From Drechmeria coniospora (taxonomy: Eukaryota > Ascomycota > Sordariomycetes > Hypocreales > Ophiocordycipitaceae): a stretch of DNA of 64,000 nt. Shown here piece after piece: positions 34,022-46,456 of the stretch. Under the pieces are notes generated by a model. It was not told the DNA's origin and did not search any database. It saw only the letters and a list, made by a program, of their open reading frames with translations. Where the stretch lies: NCBI RefSeq assembly GCF_001625195.1, contig NC_054390.1:1736001-1800000 (forward strand), read 5' to 3'. Both the position numbers and the translations under genes were made by a program. The first letter of the stretch is position 1. The number at the start of each line of letters is the position of its first letter.

Positions 34022-34866
34022 CTATTGTCGTTGATACGTTACTTTAATAGGATTATCCCCTAGCATCATTCCAGCGGTGTTTTCTTTCGCTGTAATCGCG
34101 CCCTGTTCTGTTTCGTACTCTACAAAGGCAATACCGCGCCGACCTGGGACTGGTCTGATCTCGCGAAGTCTCTCAAATCGGCCAAATATAGTCGTCAATG
34201 CCTCGGCATCATACTCATCTGGAATATTCTGCAGGAACAATGTCTTGTTTGGTGGCAAGTACTCGTCAGGAACGATATTTGCGGTCGTAGCCGTCGACTT
34301 GAGCCCAGACGGCTTTGCAACTTTCGACGGGCGGGTCTCCAGTGTCCCCAAAGCGCATCTCTTTGGGAATCTCTGACTCTCAGAGGCCTCAAATGCCTTG
34401 CGTTTGTCTGGACAGACGTTTCATGTTAGCGCTCTATGGGCATTTGAGTGGGAAATTGTGCACGCTTGCCTTTCTCTGCATGACGACGCCGCTTGTGCGC
34501 TTCAAATTCTTCGGCAGTGCTCTTCGATTCTATAGTCTTGTCGCTCGGTGTCCGAGCTATCGATAGCCTCATAGGTTTTCCAAATAGCTCGAAACTTTGT
34601 GCATCTTCAATGGCCGTCGCCGCATCGTCGGGATTGGCAAATACAACGAAGGCTTGACCTTTGGCTCGAAGATTCCGCTTGGCAATAATGTCGACAACCA
34701 GACCAAACTCGGAGAAAAGAACCTTCAGTGCTTCCGTTATTGGGGTAATCTTGACTCTCTCTTCTAAGTTCTGGACGTAGACACTGTAAGCTTGTCAGCC
34801 GCGACGCCGCCTTTGCGTGTCGGAGTGCAATGACACGCACGTTGAAACCAGCTTTTCAGTGGCCAT
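34022..34866 (-). CDS. U1A/U2B''-type small nuclear ribonucleoprotein (two RRMs)
   Basis: Binds the stem-loop of U2 snRNA (B'') or U1 snRNA (A). Fungal members of this family are usually annotated U2 snRNP B''. Exons: 34866-34841, 34783-34470, 34407-34022, giving 241 aa. RRM1 has RNP2 VYVQNL (10-15) and RNP1 KGQAFVVF (50-57). A charged linker contains EAHKRRRHAEKDKRKAFEA. RRM2 has RNP2 LFLQNI (170-175) and RNP1 RGIAFVEY (204-211). The protein ends KVTYQRQ, as in homologues. Intron 1 (57 nt) is GT-AG. Intron 2 (34469-34408, 62 nt) is GC-AG with branch GCTAAC. The short Ser/Thr/Lys linker is less conserved. Which snRNA it binds cannot be told from the sequence. Confidence 0.93.
34408..34469 (-). 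other. GC-AG intron of the snRNP gene
   Basis: On the minus strand the donor is AAAG|GCAAGC, close to the GC-intron consensus, and the acceptor is TCCAG|AC. Splicing joins HAEK to DKRKAFE in frame. GCTAACATG is a good branch site. Confidence 0.85.
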
Positions 34867-35390
34867 TATTTGTCACTTTCAAGCTCTGATAGGAAGATTT
34901 CAACGAGAAATAGGCTTGGTCACCACGTCATGAGAATGATCGCTGGGGAACAAAGGAAGTTGCTGATGTCTGAGTCTGAATATGCTGAATAGTAATTAGT
35001 TCGGAGGTAGTGGGCAGCTCCCGCATCCCAATAGTAATGCCACCATAACTAAACCAGCAACAAGCCAAGCACTTGGGCGCCTAGCATATTTTACAGCAAT
35101 AAATTAACTTTAGTGAATCTATTAAAGAATAAATTTAGGTAACAGCCATAGTATGTATTAACAGTTTTAAATAAGTCCTCTATTATTAATACAATATTTA
35201 GTACTTCTTAATTTAATAAGATTAGTATCTAGTATAATTAAGACAGTTAATTAATTAAGATAAGCCCTTTATCTTTAAGATATAGCATACTGACTAAAAT
35301 CTAAAGGTATATCCTTCTATTAAATTACGTACTCAGTTTAAATCTTTTAATAGCTTTCATAATTTTACTTATATTAGTTATACTTTTAAT
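34867..35390. other. Upstream region of the snRNP gene and right edge of the gene island
   Basis: Composition changes from normal to strongly AT-rich at about 35085. The AT-rich part (35090-35390) shows no readable frame or clear family match. It is probably an old, RIP-erased repeat. Confidence 0.55.
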
Positions 35391-35640
35391 TTGCATTCAA
35401 AAAGTATAGTTAAAGTATATTGCACTGACTAAAACTTCAATTAATACTATTAGTAATAGCAAAATAGGCACTAGTTAGTAATTAAGCAAGGAATACGAAT
35501 TTAAAGTCAAATTGTATTTTTAAAAGAGCAATATTCTATATAATAGAAGTACAGGAGAAGTAGGACTATTTATACCTTAAGGGTAGTACTTTAATCAGTA
35601 TAGTATACATATTAAGAGTCTTACTATATATATCTGGAAG
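35391..35640 (-). repeat. Old, truncated Copia LTR fragment
   Basis: It matches the reverse strand of the family LTR from its TTGCA end. Shared text includes ATTAGTAATAGCAAAATAGG, then GGAGAAGTAGGACTATTTAT and GGGTAGTAC. It stops where the Gypsy LTR at 35642 begins. It is more divergent than the other LTRs. Confidence 0.7.
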
Positions 35641-38179
35641 TTGTTATAATGTTAGGCTTTGCCTGACAGAATTATATTATAGGATAGAGTTATATACTAG
35701 GGTACGTAACTCTTACCCTATAACTAAGTAGGTATTAGAGTATAAGAACTCTAATACCTTATAGAGTTAGAGCTTTATAGATTTTTAATAATTATTTTTA
35801 ACTACTAAGTACTAATAGTACTAGTAACTCTATGATATTTAAGAAATCTCCCCTTATTACAGTAAGTAGTACGCCGTAAATTATTAAATAATAGACTATT
35901 AAGATAATAATATACTACCTAGTAATTACAATACTACTATTATTTATGTACTAATCGAATAGCATAAAGAGTTTTAGTAAATATACTAATAAGTTATAAT
36001 ATTAGTATAGTAATAGTACTAAGCGTTCTCAGAAGTATAGCTTAGTACTATACTATAATTAATACGGATGCCCTTAACTATTAATAATATATTAATACTA
36101 CCCTAAGTCTAATGTAAATTACTACTAATAGGAGTACTATATAATAAAAATAAGTCTATACTAATAGCCTAAAAGATATAAAGAATAGCAATATGCAAAT
36201 AATAGGAAGTAATATAGTAACTATTGGGTACTATTATCTAATAACCTAGGGAATAAGGACTAGCTAAAAGTAACTATTGAGCTAGTATATAACCTAGGTA
36301 CCCTATAGTATAATTAATATATATAAAGAGAAGGGCTCTTATTTATACTACAGATTTAAATAGTACTTTATTAAGAATTATAAGATTTAGCCTCTATAGT
36401 ATAATAAAAATATAATCTATCTATATATTAAGTAAATATAGAAAGGGAGAATATATAGAAAGGATTTTTAAACTCGTTTTTAGAAAATAATATACTCTTA
36501 AGCTAAGTGTCTTATATAGGGGTAAGATAGTATAAGTAAGAACTAAGGTAAAAGGAATAAGTATCGAAGGGAGTAGGTTTATAAACTTAAGGTATAGCTA
36601 AATAGACTATTATTTTTTATTTTAATACTTATAAATTCTTCTTACTTCTTAAATATTTAATTTAATTATAGATATAACTATTATAGTATAATTAGTAAAT
36701 ATATAGCCTAAAGTCTATATCTTAAGCTTATCCTACTACTAATATAGTACTAATTAAAGATAACTATAATAGTAATATACTATAGGGGTTACCTAACTAA
36801 GGTATACCTATATATTTTATATATATTCCAAGTTATACTTCATATAAATAGCTAGGAGTCCCTAGTAGTACTATATATAGTATTAGGCCATAATTAAGAT
36901 ATAATACTAGGCCTACTACAAATAGAGTACTATAGTATTAACCAAAATATAGCTAAATATTGCTTTATAATTAGAGTAATAGGAGGTTAGGTAGTATAAG
37001 TAGTAAATATATATTTAGAATATAGTAGCTATAACCTTAGAATTATAACTATTTTATTTATTATAATAGAACTAAAGACCTAAATAGTAATTACTAGCTT
37101 AATAAAAATTTTAGTAGTACTTTATTAAGTAGTACTAAAAATTAAGTATAATAGGATAGGGGGGTAATTATTCACTTACTTAAAGGAGTTTACTAACTTA
37201 TTTAATAAAATATAGGCCTTTAGTCTTCCATTATACTAGGGATTATGGAACTACTATATTCAGCTATAATATAAGCCTAACGAGGAGCCCCTAGAGCAAC
37301 TATAAGGACCCTTATATAATATACTATAGGACTAGTTATAATAAGTATAATAGTAAATTATTAAACTATTAAATAAAAGGTAAATATATACTAATTCCTT
37401 AGCGGTAGTAGTACTAATCTTATTAGTTAAAAATCTAAAGGAGGAGTAGTATATATATATAAATTATTATATATTAAATAAAATTAAAATATAAAATAAG
37501 TACCTATTACTATTAATAAAAGAAATACTATACTCCCTATTAGAAGCCTATTAGTTTATAAAACTTAATATATAGGTGTAGTCTTTTATAAGATTTATAT
37601 TATACCTAATAGTTAGTACCTTATAGTATTTTATACTTATATAAGCTTATTTAAATAGTTAATCTACCTATTTAAACTTATAAGTACTCCTATAATATTT
37701 TAGTATTATATTAATAAGGTAATTAGAACGGACTTAAGTAATTTTGTAATAGCTTTTTAAAATAATATTCTAGTCTATATAAGTAGTTCTAAGGTAAACT
37801 ATATATAGAATATTAAAAGGGTACTTTAATACCTATATAAGATAGGCCTATACTTAGACTTAATAAGTATACCTTTATTATAAAAGTAGTTAAGTACTTT
37901 AGCTATATTACCTAAGTAAGAGTAGAAATTTAAATTAATTTATCTAAAGTAGTTACTATTAATAATTAAGAAGTACTAAAAACTATTTAAGGGGTATATA
38001 GTTTTTTAAGAGTTAATAACTTTTACTAAGAGTATATCCCTTAGTTTATAAAATTAATATTATTTTTATTTTAGCTTACTTATAAAGAGTAGCTATTTTA
38101 CTAAATAAATAATAAAAGGAATATACTTAAAGAGCTTAAGTACTTATTTATATTATACTTAATACTAATATAATATAAT

Positions 38180-38370
38180 TATTACGAAGCTGACTAGCAG
38201 GAAGGCAGTATATGCAAAGACTATAGAATTTCCGAACTAAGGAGGAAGAAAAGAGACAGAAAACAGTAAGGGCGGAGAGGAAGGGCCTATATACTCAGAC
38301 GGTCCGCGCGTTACGTAATAGAGAGTGTAGGGTAGGCTAGGAAGAGAATACAATATACAATATTGTTATA
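38180..38370 (+). repeat. Solo LTR of a third family (191 bp)
   Basis: GC-richer than its surroundings. It starts TATTACGAAGCTGACTAGCA (ancestral TG) and ends TATTGTTATA (ancestral CA). ATAAT at 38175-38179 and again at 38371-38375 are its TSDs. It interrupts the Gypsy RNase H between the text for ILI-YN and IEKLILT. No internal region is present, so it was left by LTR-LTR recombination. Confidence 0.75.
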
Positions 38371-38548
38371 ATAATATAGAAAAACTAATACTTACAAAAG
38401 TAAATTATTTTAGTATAGCTTTAGGAGTATACCTATTATAGGTAAATAAAAAAAGTATTTTATACTTAGTTATATATTATTTAATAAAATTAATAGCTAT
38501 AGAGTCTAACTATATAGTATATAATAAGGAACTCTTAGTAGTAGTATA

Positions 38549-39407
38549 TGTTAAAAATACTAGTATTTATACTAGTAAGACTACCCAAATAGGATACTAT
38601 CCTATTGCTACTACTACTAGTAGCAACAGCTAGGAGTACTACTACTAGCAAATATGCTATACTATACTGCGAGTATTAGTAAGTATATAGAGTTAACTAA
38701 TAGTATACAATATACTACTTCTCCGAACTACGACTCGGAGCGACTGCCGGTAGTACTACTGTTAGCCAACCTACTACTACAACCTAACCTATATATATAG
38801 TAGTTAGTCGACTACTGGAGTTAATTGATCGGAATACTAATTGATATTCTCCTAACGACTACCAGCCGTTGCTAGCTAAGAGTACTACTCTTAGCAATTT
38901 GAACTATAGTACAGGGATAACTAAGCCGGTAACTTACTGTACGAATACGACTAAGTAGGTGACCTACTGCGCGGTATAATGGACTGGCCACCTGACTTAA
39001 TAGGCTTATATATGCGTACCTTAGTACGGTAATTATAGTCTCGACTTAGGTATACTGGGTTATCGCAGATCGTATATACGCATATTAGTATAGTAGTTAT
39101 AGTCTCGACCTAGGTATACTAAGTTATTGCAAATTGTATATACGTATATTAGTATAGTAGTTATAGTCTCGACCCAGGAACCTAAGGTTGTTAAGGTACT
39201 ACCTCTAAGATATAAATAGTCCTATTTCTCCTGTACTGTACTTAATAGAATAATTATATTCGTTTGTATAATTTAGTACTACTAAGCTTGTACTCTTACC
39301 TAGTTACTAACTAGTACCTATTTTACTATTACTAATAGCCTAATTGATTCCTTAGTCCGTACGATATACTTCTACTACCCTTCTTCTTATGTATCTAAAT
39401 TGCAAGA
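38549..39407 (+). repeat. 5' LTR of the full-length Copia (859 bp, three 64-bp units)
   Basis: It starts TGTTAAAAATACTAG and ends AAATTGCAAGA. It carries three copies (the last partial) of the 64-bp U3 unit. The 3' LTR of the same element has two, and the length difference is exactly 64 bp. Confidence 0.93.
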
Positions 39408-39807
39408 GGTTATAAGCCCAAAAGGACTATAATTAATCCTCCGGAATTAATCTTTGCAACTTACTAAGTTACCTACTAGTACTACTAGTAATAATTAATT
39501 AAATCCTATAACTTACTAAGTTACCTATTAGTACTACTAGTAATGCTTAGTTACTAAACTACGGCTCCCCTAACTACTAGTACTACTAGTACGTTATTTA
39601 CTAATACTACTAGTAATTCTTAGTTATTAAACTACGGCTTCCCTAACTATTAGTACTACTAGTACGTTATCTACTAGTACTACTAGTAACGCTCGGTCTC
39701 TAAGCTATAGCTCCCTTCCCTATTAGTACTACTAGTAGGATACCTAATTACTAATATTACTAGCTAGGTAAGTAAGGTAAGATTGGAATTTAGTTACTAA
39801 CTAGAAA

Positions 39808-42800
39808 ATAGATCCTACCAACCGAGGTTAGGGAACTAACCTATTGGAAATCGAAAAACGTTTACTAGTATAGTAAATATAAATCGATAAACTTTTATAA
39901 TAATATACTTAATCTATACAATAACTTAATACTATTATTCTATAGATATAAGATTAACTAAATATAATTAAGTTAACTCTTAGCAATCTTAGTAATAGTA
40001 CTACTATTATAAAGATAAAGGATTCTAACTTTAGCTATAAGTTAAACAAAAAAGTCTATTAATTCCCAAAATACGCAAAACTTAAAGGTACTAAGAATTA
40101 TAAGCTATAGGAGTAATTCCTATTAATTTAACTTTAAGCCCTAGACCTAAAAAGTTTTCTAAATAAACCTTTAATTATATTTAACTTCTTAAGTAGAAAT
40201 TAGGCCTATTTACTTATACTATTATAGGATAGCTATACGGAAGAAACCTTAGTATCTATTATATAGATTAAAAACCTAACTAAGGTTTTCCTACTATTAA
40301 AAAAATAATACTCTAAAGGTTATAAAGCTAAACGCTCTAACCTATACAATACTTACTATACCCTTATATTTAAGGAGTATAAAGGAATACTTAAGGTATT
40401 TAATACTAAATTTAATAGTTAACTTACTAGGCTATAACTAGCTAGAGTAATAATTAATCTACTAAATTAAGCTAACTAATACCTTATAATAGTTAAGCCT
40501 ATTTTTCTATAATAGGTTGCTATACAATACAATACTATTTAGTCTTCCCGAGCCTTAGGACTTAAAACAGATACCCTAGGTTTACAATACCTTATAATTA
40601 ACCTTCTAGAAGAAAATCGAAACTCTAGTACTACTGGATTAAATATATTTAGCTATAAGGTATCCTAAGTACCTAAGAAAAAGAAGAAGGGAAATAAATC
40701 TACTAAATTTAGTTAATTTAGTTAATCTAGCAAAATAAGCTAATCTAGTAAAACAAGCTAATCCAATAAATCCAATAAATCGATTAAGTAATTAAAGGAT
40801 ACTATTAGTTTCCTAGTTAGTAACTATAGCCTAACCGCTAGCTATATAGACTTACCTAATTCCTATTAAGAATTAAATACTAATTCTAACTCTATATAAG
40901 AATTAAAAATATTACCTAACTTAGGTAATATTAGTATACTATATAGTATTACTAATACTAATATATACTATATAGGCCTACTTTACGATACTAGCTTAAC
41001 CTACTATTTAGTAAATAATTAGTTTAAGTTTATAACCTTTAGACTAATTGCAAAATCTTAGGCAAAACTAATTACTACTAAAGGTAGTCCAATCTACCTT
41101 AGTAGAATTAGAAATACTAAATTTACGGTATTAATTAATACCAATCTACTAACCTATAGTACTCTTATACTACAAAAGGTACTATATATTCCGAAACTAA
41201 AAGTTAATATTATTAGTAGGATATATTACTATAAATTAAGGGGAATACTTATTAAGGAATTCCTATATAACTCGAACCGAAAAGTATATAGCCTACTTAA
41301 CTTCTAGAGGTACGGATTCTTCCTATAATAAGAAGGCCTAAATATACTCTATCTAAAAAAACTAAACTTAGCCTACTTAAGCTACTATAGTAGCTACGGA
41401 ATAGTAGTAGAAATTCCCTTACAGTAACCTCCCTAGGCTAATAAGGCAAAAGACTAGTCGGTACCTAAATCAGTACCCTAGTCGGTACCTAAATCGGTAC
41501 CTAGGTCGGTACCTAGATCGGTACTAAGGTCGGTATCTAGTCCAGTACCTAGACCGGGACCTAGACTAAGACTAGGTCCTAGCCTAACTACTAATTCGGC
41601 TAATTCAAGGGACCTTACTAAGGCTGCCCTATACAAAGACCCTATAGAGGACCTAATCCCTATAGAGGCAATAGACCTACTAGCAGTCCCTACTATTAGT
41701 ACTAAGGAACAGGCTATTCCGACTATTAGTACGGAATCCAATAACCAGTCTTACCAAAGACTATTACAATAAGCAGGCATTTAGTATATCTAACTAAAAT
41801 ACATTAGTCTACTACTTTTAAAAAAGACTAGTAAAATTACTAGTAGGTTACCTAACTTTTCGTTTATTAAGGTTACCGATTTTCAATACCTTACCTATAT
41901 ACGGGCAAAATTTACTAAATAATAGTTAAGGGATCCAATTAAGAATCCAAACTATATACTTAACTTAATCGAAAGGGATACATTCGGGATTAAACCTATA
42001 TCCTACAATCGGAAGTCTATTAGACTAATACTTATTAATTGCAAATCCTAATTCCATTAAGTATATATCCTACCCAATAAGGAAGGACTAATAATCCTTT
42101 AGGCTATAAAGAACTTCTTTTAAAGCCTAAAAACATACTATAGCTATTACCCAAAAAGGCTATTTTATAATAAAGGACCTAAAATTAATATACTGCTTTA
42201 GGACTAGTTAGGTACTAAAGGAATACTATTCAATACGTCTTACCTATATACCCCCGAATAAAATAGACTTACCGAACAATCTATATAAGTTATTCTGGAC
42301 TAGCTATAAGTAACTATAATTTAGGCCGGCCTCTTACTATTCCTTTAGTCTACTATACTTCCTACTATAGTTAACCTAGTTAACTATACTGCAATTACTA
42401 ATAGGGATCTAAGCCCCTACTAATTGCTTAAGCAGGAGTTATAAGGGCTAAAAACGCTACTAAACCTTACAGCCTATAAGGCTATTAGTACCTATTGTAA
42501 AGTTCTAATCCCTTACCAGAAACGGATTTAAAGTACCAAATTAGTATAATGCATAGAACTAGTAAGGCTACTAGTAACGCTAGGTTCAAAAATATACCTT
42601 ATATATATACCTTCTAGAAGGGTAGTTATAAAAACTACCTTCCTAAAAGTCCTAGAAGGTATTAGCCCTATCTCCCAAGGACTTTAATAACTACTAAGTC
42701 CTAGTCTCCAAGGACTAAAGTTAAAGAGGGAAATTAAGATAGAAGACTATATCTTGCAAAATACCTCTAGTCCCCTAACACCTAGGGAAACAAAGGGGGC

Positions 42801-44840
42801 CAACGGACCTACTAGCCCTACTAAAGCTAGTAGACCTACTAGTCCTACTAGGACCAGTAGGTTGCAAGGAACCAACGGACCTACTAGCCCTACTAGGGCT
42901 AGTAGACCTATTAGTCCTACTAGGACTAGTAGGTTGCAAGAAACCAACGGACCTACTAGTCCTACTAGGACTAGTAGACCTACTAGTCCTACTAGGACTA
43001 GTAAGTTACAAGAAGCTAACGGACCAACTAGTCCTACTAGGACTAGCACAATAAAGGGGGTCCTAGCCCAGCTAATAAAGGATCTACTAAATACCTTTCT
43101 TCTAAATGTACTAAAACCAAAAGACAACCCTAACCCAATAGATCTTAACCTAGCGTATTGGATCCAGGACCTATACTACTAAGCTAAGGTAAAGTAACTA
43201 CTAAATAGTAGTAAGCCTACTAGCTAAAAGCAGGTACTTAAGTTAAATAACAAAGACTAGTAGATAAGTATTATATTCTTAGAATTCTAGTAACTTATCT
43301 AGGTAGGGGTATTTTATTTTATCCCCCTTTAAGAAATACTAACTAGTAGATAACTTCTAAAAAGCTAACTTATACTATAAGTTAAAAAGGATTAGTAAAA
43401 TAACCCTATTAAATTTAAGGTATAACTAATAGCTAAGGGATTTATATAAATTAAAGGCCTTAATTATATTAAGACTTTTATAACTACTAGTATTCTACCT
43501 ACCTAAAGGATACTACTAGCCCTAGCCGCCTAAAATAACTAGTATATTAAATAGATTAACTTTATTAGTACTTTCCTAAACAGTAAGCTACCTAAAGTTA
43601 ATTACCTTAAAATTCCTAAGGGACTAGAAGTATTTATTAGTCTTAATAAGACTAATAATTTAGCTAAGCTACTAGCTAAGCTAGGCTATAACCCAGTAGT
43701 TAAACAAGGTATCCTTTTAAAAAAGGCACTCTATAGCCTAAAATAAGGACCTAAAAAGTAACAGGAGGTACTTACCAAACTACTATACCAATACGGATAC
43801 AGCCCTTTAGTATTTAATCTAGCTATCTAATATAATAGTACTACTAGTACTTATATAGTTAGCTATATTAACGACTACCTACTTATTGGACTAAACCTTA
43901 TATATATTAATAAGTTAAAACAATAACTATATAAGGTATACCTAATTAAAGACTACGGATAGGCCGCCTTCTTCTTAAGTATATAGATTAGTTAAATAAC
44001 TAAGGGTATTACCCTTAGCCAAAAAGGGTATATTAAGGAAGCCCTAATCCAATTTAGGTTAAACGAGGCTAAAGTAGTAGTAATACCGCTATAGCTAAGA
44101 GTACTTAAGCAGGCTATTACAATACCCCTTGCTCCCTTATCTGCAACCGACTAACTAATATACTAATAGATAGTAGGGACTTTAATATACCTTATGCTAT
44201 TAACCTAACTAAATATAGCCTTTATAATCCAATAGCTATCTTAGTATATATATTAGGCTATTAGTCTATAGCTATTAGCCGGTAAGAACCTCCTTCGATA
44301 TCTAAAAGGAACTATAGATCTAGCTATTTACTATTAGTCTAAGTCTATAGTACCTAACCTACTTAGATTTTCTAATAGTAACTTTATAGGTAACTTAGAT
44401 TCTTTTAAGTCTACCTATAGGTACCTCTTTACCCTAGTAGGTAGACTAATTTACTAAAAATTAAAAAGGGCTAATACTATTGCTCTTTTTACTGTAAAGG
44501 TAAAATCGGATACCCTACTAAAAGCTATTCGGGAACTTTAATAGCTAAATAGTCTATTTATAGAAATAGGTAAGGGTCTTAAGAAGCCTATTCTACTTTT
44601 ATATAATAATAATAAATCTATCTCTAATACTAATAACCCTAATTAATATAACCGAATAAAGTATATACTACTAAAGTTCCAGTATATTCGGTAAGAAGCA
44701 GTAAACGGACTAGCTAAAATTAGTTACCTAAATACTAAGTCTATACCTACCGACAGCCTTACTAAGGCCCTTACCGCTAATCTCTTCTAACGCTACCTTA
44801 GCCTACTAAGTCTCTAAGGGATCCCTATTTAGCAATAGTT
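39808..44840 (+). pseudogene. Degenerate Copia gag-pol
   Basis: Gag is at about 39808-40790, with its start codon changed from ATG to ATA. The SVPR repeat is at 41460-41545. The integrase follows at about 41770-42330, the TSPTR linker at 42785-43040, RT at 43190-44050 (active site YIND) and RNase H at 44200-44760. Many Gln codons are now stops, and the start codon has been lost. The domain order defines Copia. Confidence 0.85.
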
Positions 44841-44861
44841 ATACTAGCTAAATAGAGGAGG

Positions 44862-45656
44862 TATTAAAAATACTAATATTTATATTAGTAAGACTACCTA
44901 AATAGGATACTATCCTATTGCTACTACTACTAGTAGTAATAGCTAGGAGTACTACTACTAGTAAATATACTATACTATACTGTAAGTATTAGTAAGTATA
45001 TAGAGTTAACTAATAGTATACAATATACTACTTTTCCGAACTATAACTTAAAGTAACTACCGGTAGTACTACTGTTAGCCAACCTACTACTACAACCTAA
45101 CCTATATATATAGTAGTTAGTCGACTACTAAAGTTAATTAATCGGAATACTAATTAATATTCTCCTAACAACTACCAGCCGTTACTAGCTAAAAGTACTA
45201 CTCTTAGCAATTTAAACTATAGTATAGGGATAACTAAGCCGGTAACTTACTGTATAAATACAACTAAGTAGGTAACCTACTGTACAGTATAATAGACTAG
45301 CTACCTAACTTAACAGGCTTATATATACGTACCTTAGTACGGTAATTATAGTCTCGACTTAGGTATACTAGGTTATTGCAAATCGTATATATATATATTA
45401 GTATAGCAGTTATAGTCTCGACCTAGGAACCTAAGGTTATTAAGGTACTACCTTTAAGATATAAATAGTCCTATTTCTCCTATACTATACTTAATAGAAT
45501 AATTGTATTTATTTATATAATTTAGTACTACTAAGTTTGCACTCTTACCCAGTTACTAACTAGTGCCTATTTTGCTATTACTAATAGTCTGATTAATTCC
45601 CTAGTCCGTACAATATACTTCTACTACCCCTCTTCTTATGCATCCAAATTGTAAGA
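44862..45656 (+). repeat. 3' LTR of the full-length Copia (795 bp)
   Basis: It starts TATTAAAAATACTAA and ends CCAAATTGTAAGA. It has two 64-bp U3 units. It has suffered more transitions than the 5' LTR, yet its ends are intact and it is flanked by GTATA. Confidence 0.93.
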
Positions 45657-45864
45657 GTATATTACCTAGAAGTATAGTAAGTAAATCTATAAGGTATATT
45701 TATATTACTTATAGTCTTAATTAAGTATAAGAGCCTAAAGTACTTTACTTAACTATAGGAAATCTCTAAGTACTAGGTATAATAGGTTAAGAAATTCTTA
45801 TAGTTTAATTTTTACTTATAATATAAACCTAAATCTTAAGTATAATAACTAAATATACTATTAT

Positions 45865-46024
45865 TATAATACATATGGGGAGGTATGCCTATATAGACAA
45901 TAGACTAGTTAACCGTTCGACTAAATGGCTAAACTGTTAAAAGATCCGCTAGTATCCGCACTTAGTACGGGTACTGTACCTTACATTCGCTTATAAGGCC
46001 TATACGCTTATAGCGCGCCTTACA
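45865..46024 (-). repeat. Left LTR of the mini-element (160 bp)
   Basis: Direct repeat of 46297-46456 with only scattered, mostly transition differences. It contains CCGCACTTAGTACGG, one base away from a perfect inverted repeat. Confidence 0.9.
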
Positions 46025-46296
46025 ACTATCCCCTCTCCTAACAATACGGTCCCTTGTATTGCTAGGTACCTTAGTTAGCTGAGGTTAAGGGTCTAACGAA
46101 TGCGAACCCCTAGGTTCTTAGGCAAATAAGCTGCGGCCCGGCTAGCGCGCCTATATCTTCCTTGTTCCTATAAGCCTAACGTAGAGCCCGTTGCTGTAGA
46201 GTTCTTTTTAGTATTATAGTAGTGCTCTGGCTCGAACCTATAACCCTCGCTCGTATGTATACGTAACCTAGAAGACCTACTAAGTGCGGATATAAT

Positions 46297-46456
46297 TGTA
46301 ATACATATAGGGAGGTATACCTATATGGACAATAGACTAGTTAACCATTCGACTAAATGGCCAAACTATTAAAAGATCCACTAGTATCCGCACTTAGTGC
46401 GGGTACTGCACCTTACATTCGCTTATAAGGCCTATACGCCTGTAGCGCGCCTTACA
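46297..46456 (-). repeat. Right LTR of the mini-element (160 bp)
   Basis: Its start, TGTAATACATAT, is intact. It contains a perfect inverted repeat, CCGCACTTAGTGCGG, at 46388-46402. Confidence 0.9.

Larger units (their letters stand above)
38549..45656 (+). mobile_element. Full-length Copia retrotransposon with TSD GTATA
   Basis: Complete structure: 5' LTR 38549-39407, internal region 39408-44861, 3' LTR 44862-45656, with exact TSDs GTATA at 38544-38548 and 45657-45661. The leader (39460-39740) has CTAGTAGTACTAGTAG-type repeats. The polypurine tract before the 3' LTR reads AATAGAGGAGG. The gag start codon is mutated (ATA at 39808). It is the only uninterrupted full-length element in the window, so it is the best template for the family structure. 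Confidence 0.95.
45865..46456 (-). mobile_element. 592-bp LTR-flanked mini-element (TRIM-like), non-autonomous
   Basis: Two direct repeats of 160 bp (45865-46024 and 46297-46456) enclose 272 bp. The repeats run from T(G/A)TAATACATAT to GCGCGCCTTACA, so the ends are TG...CA. The TSD ATTAT is present at 45860-45864 and 46457-46461. A purine tract (GGAGAGGGGATAG in minus sense) abuts the left LTR, so the minus strand is the likely sense. No coding capacity. The internal sequence next to the other LTR has A-box-like and B-box-like words on the minus strand. It is inserted in the decayed Gypsy after its RNase H. Confidence 0.88.
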
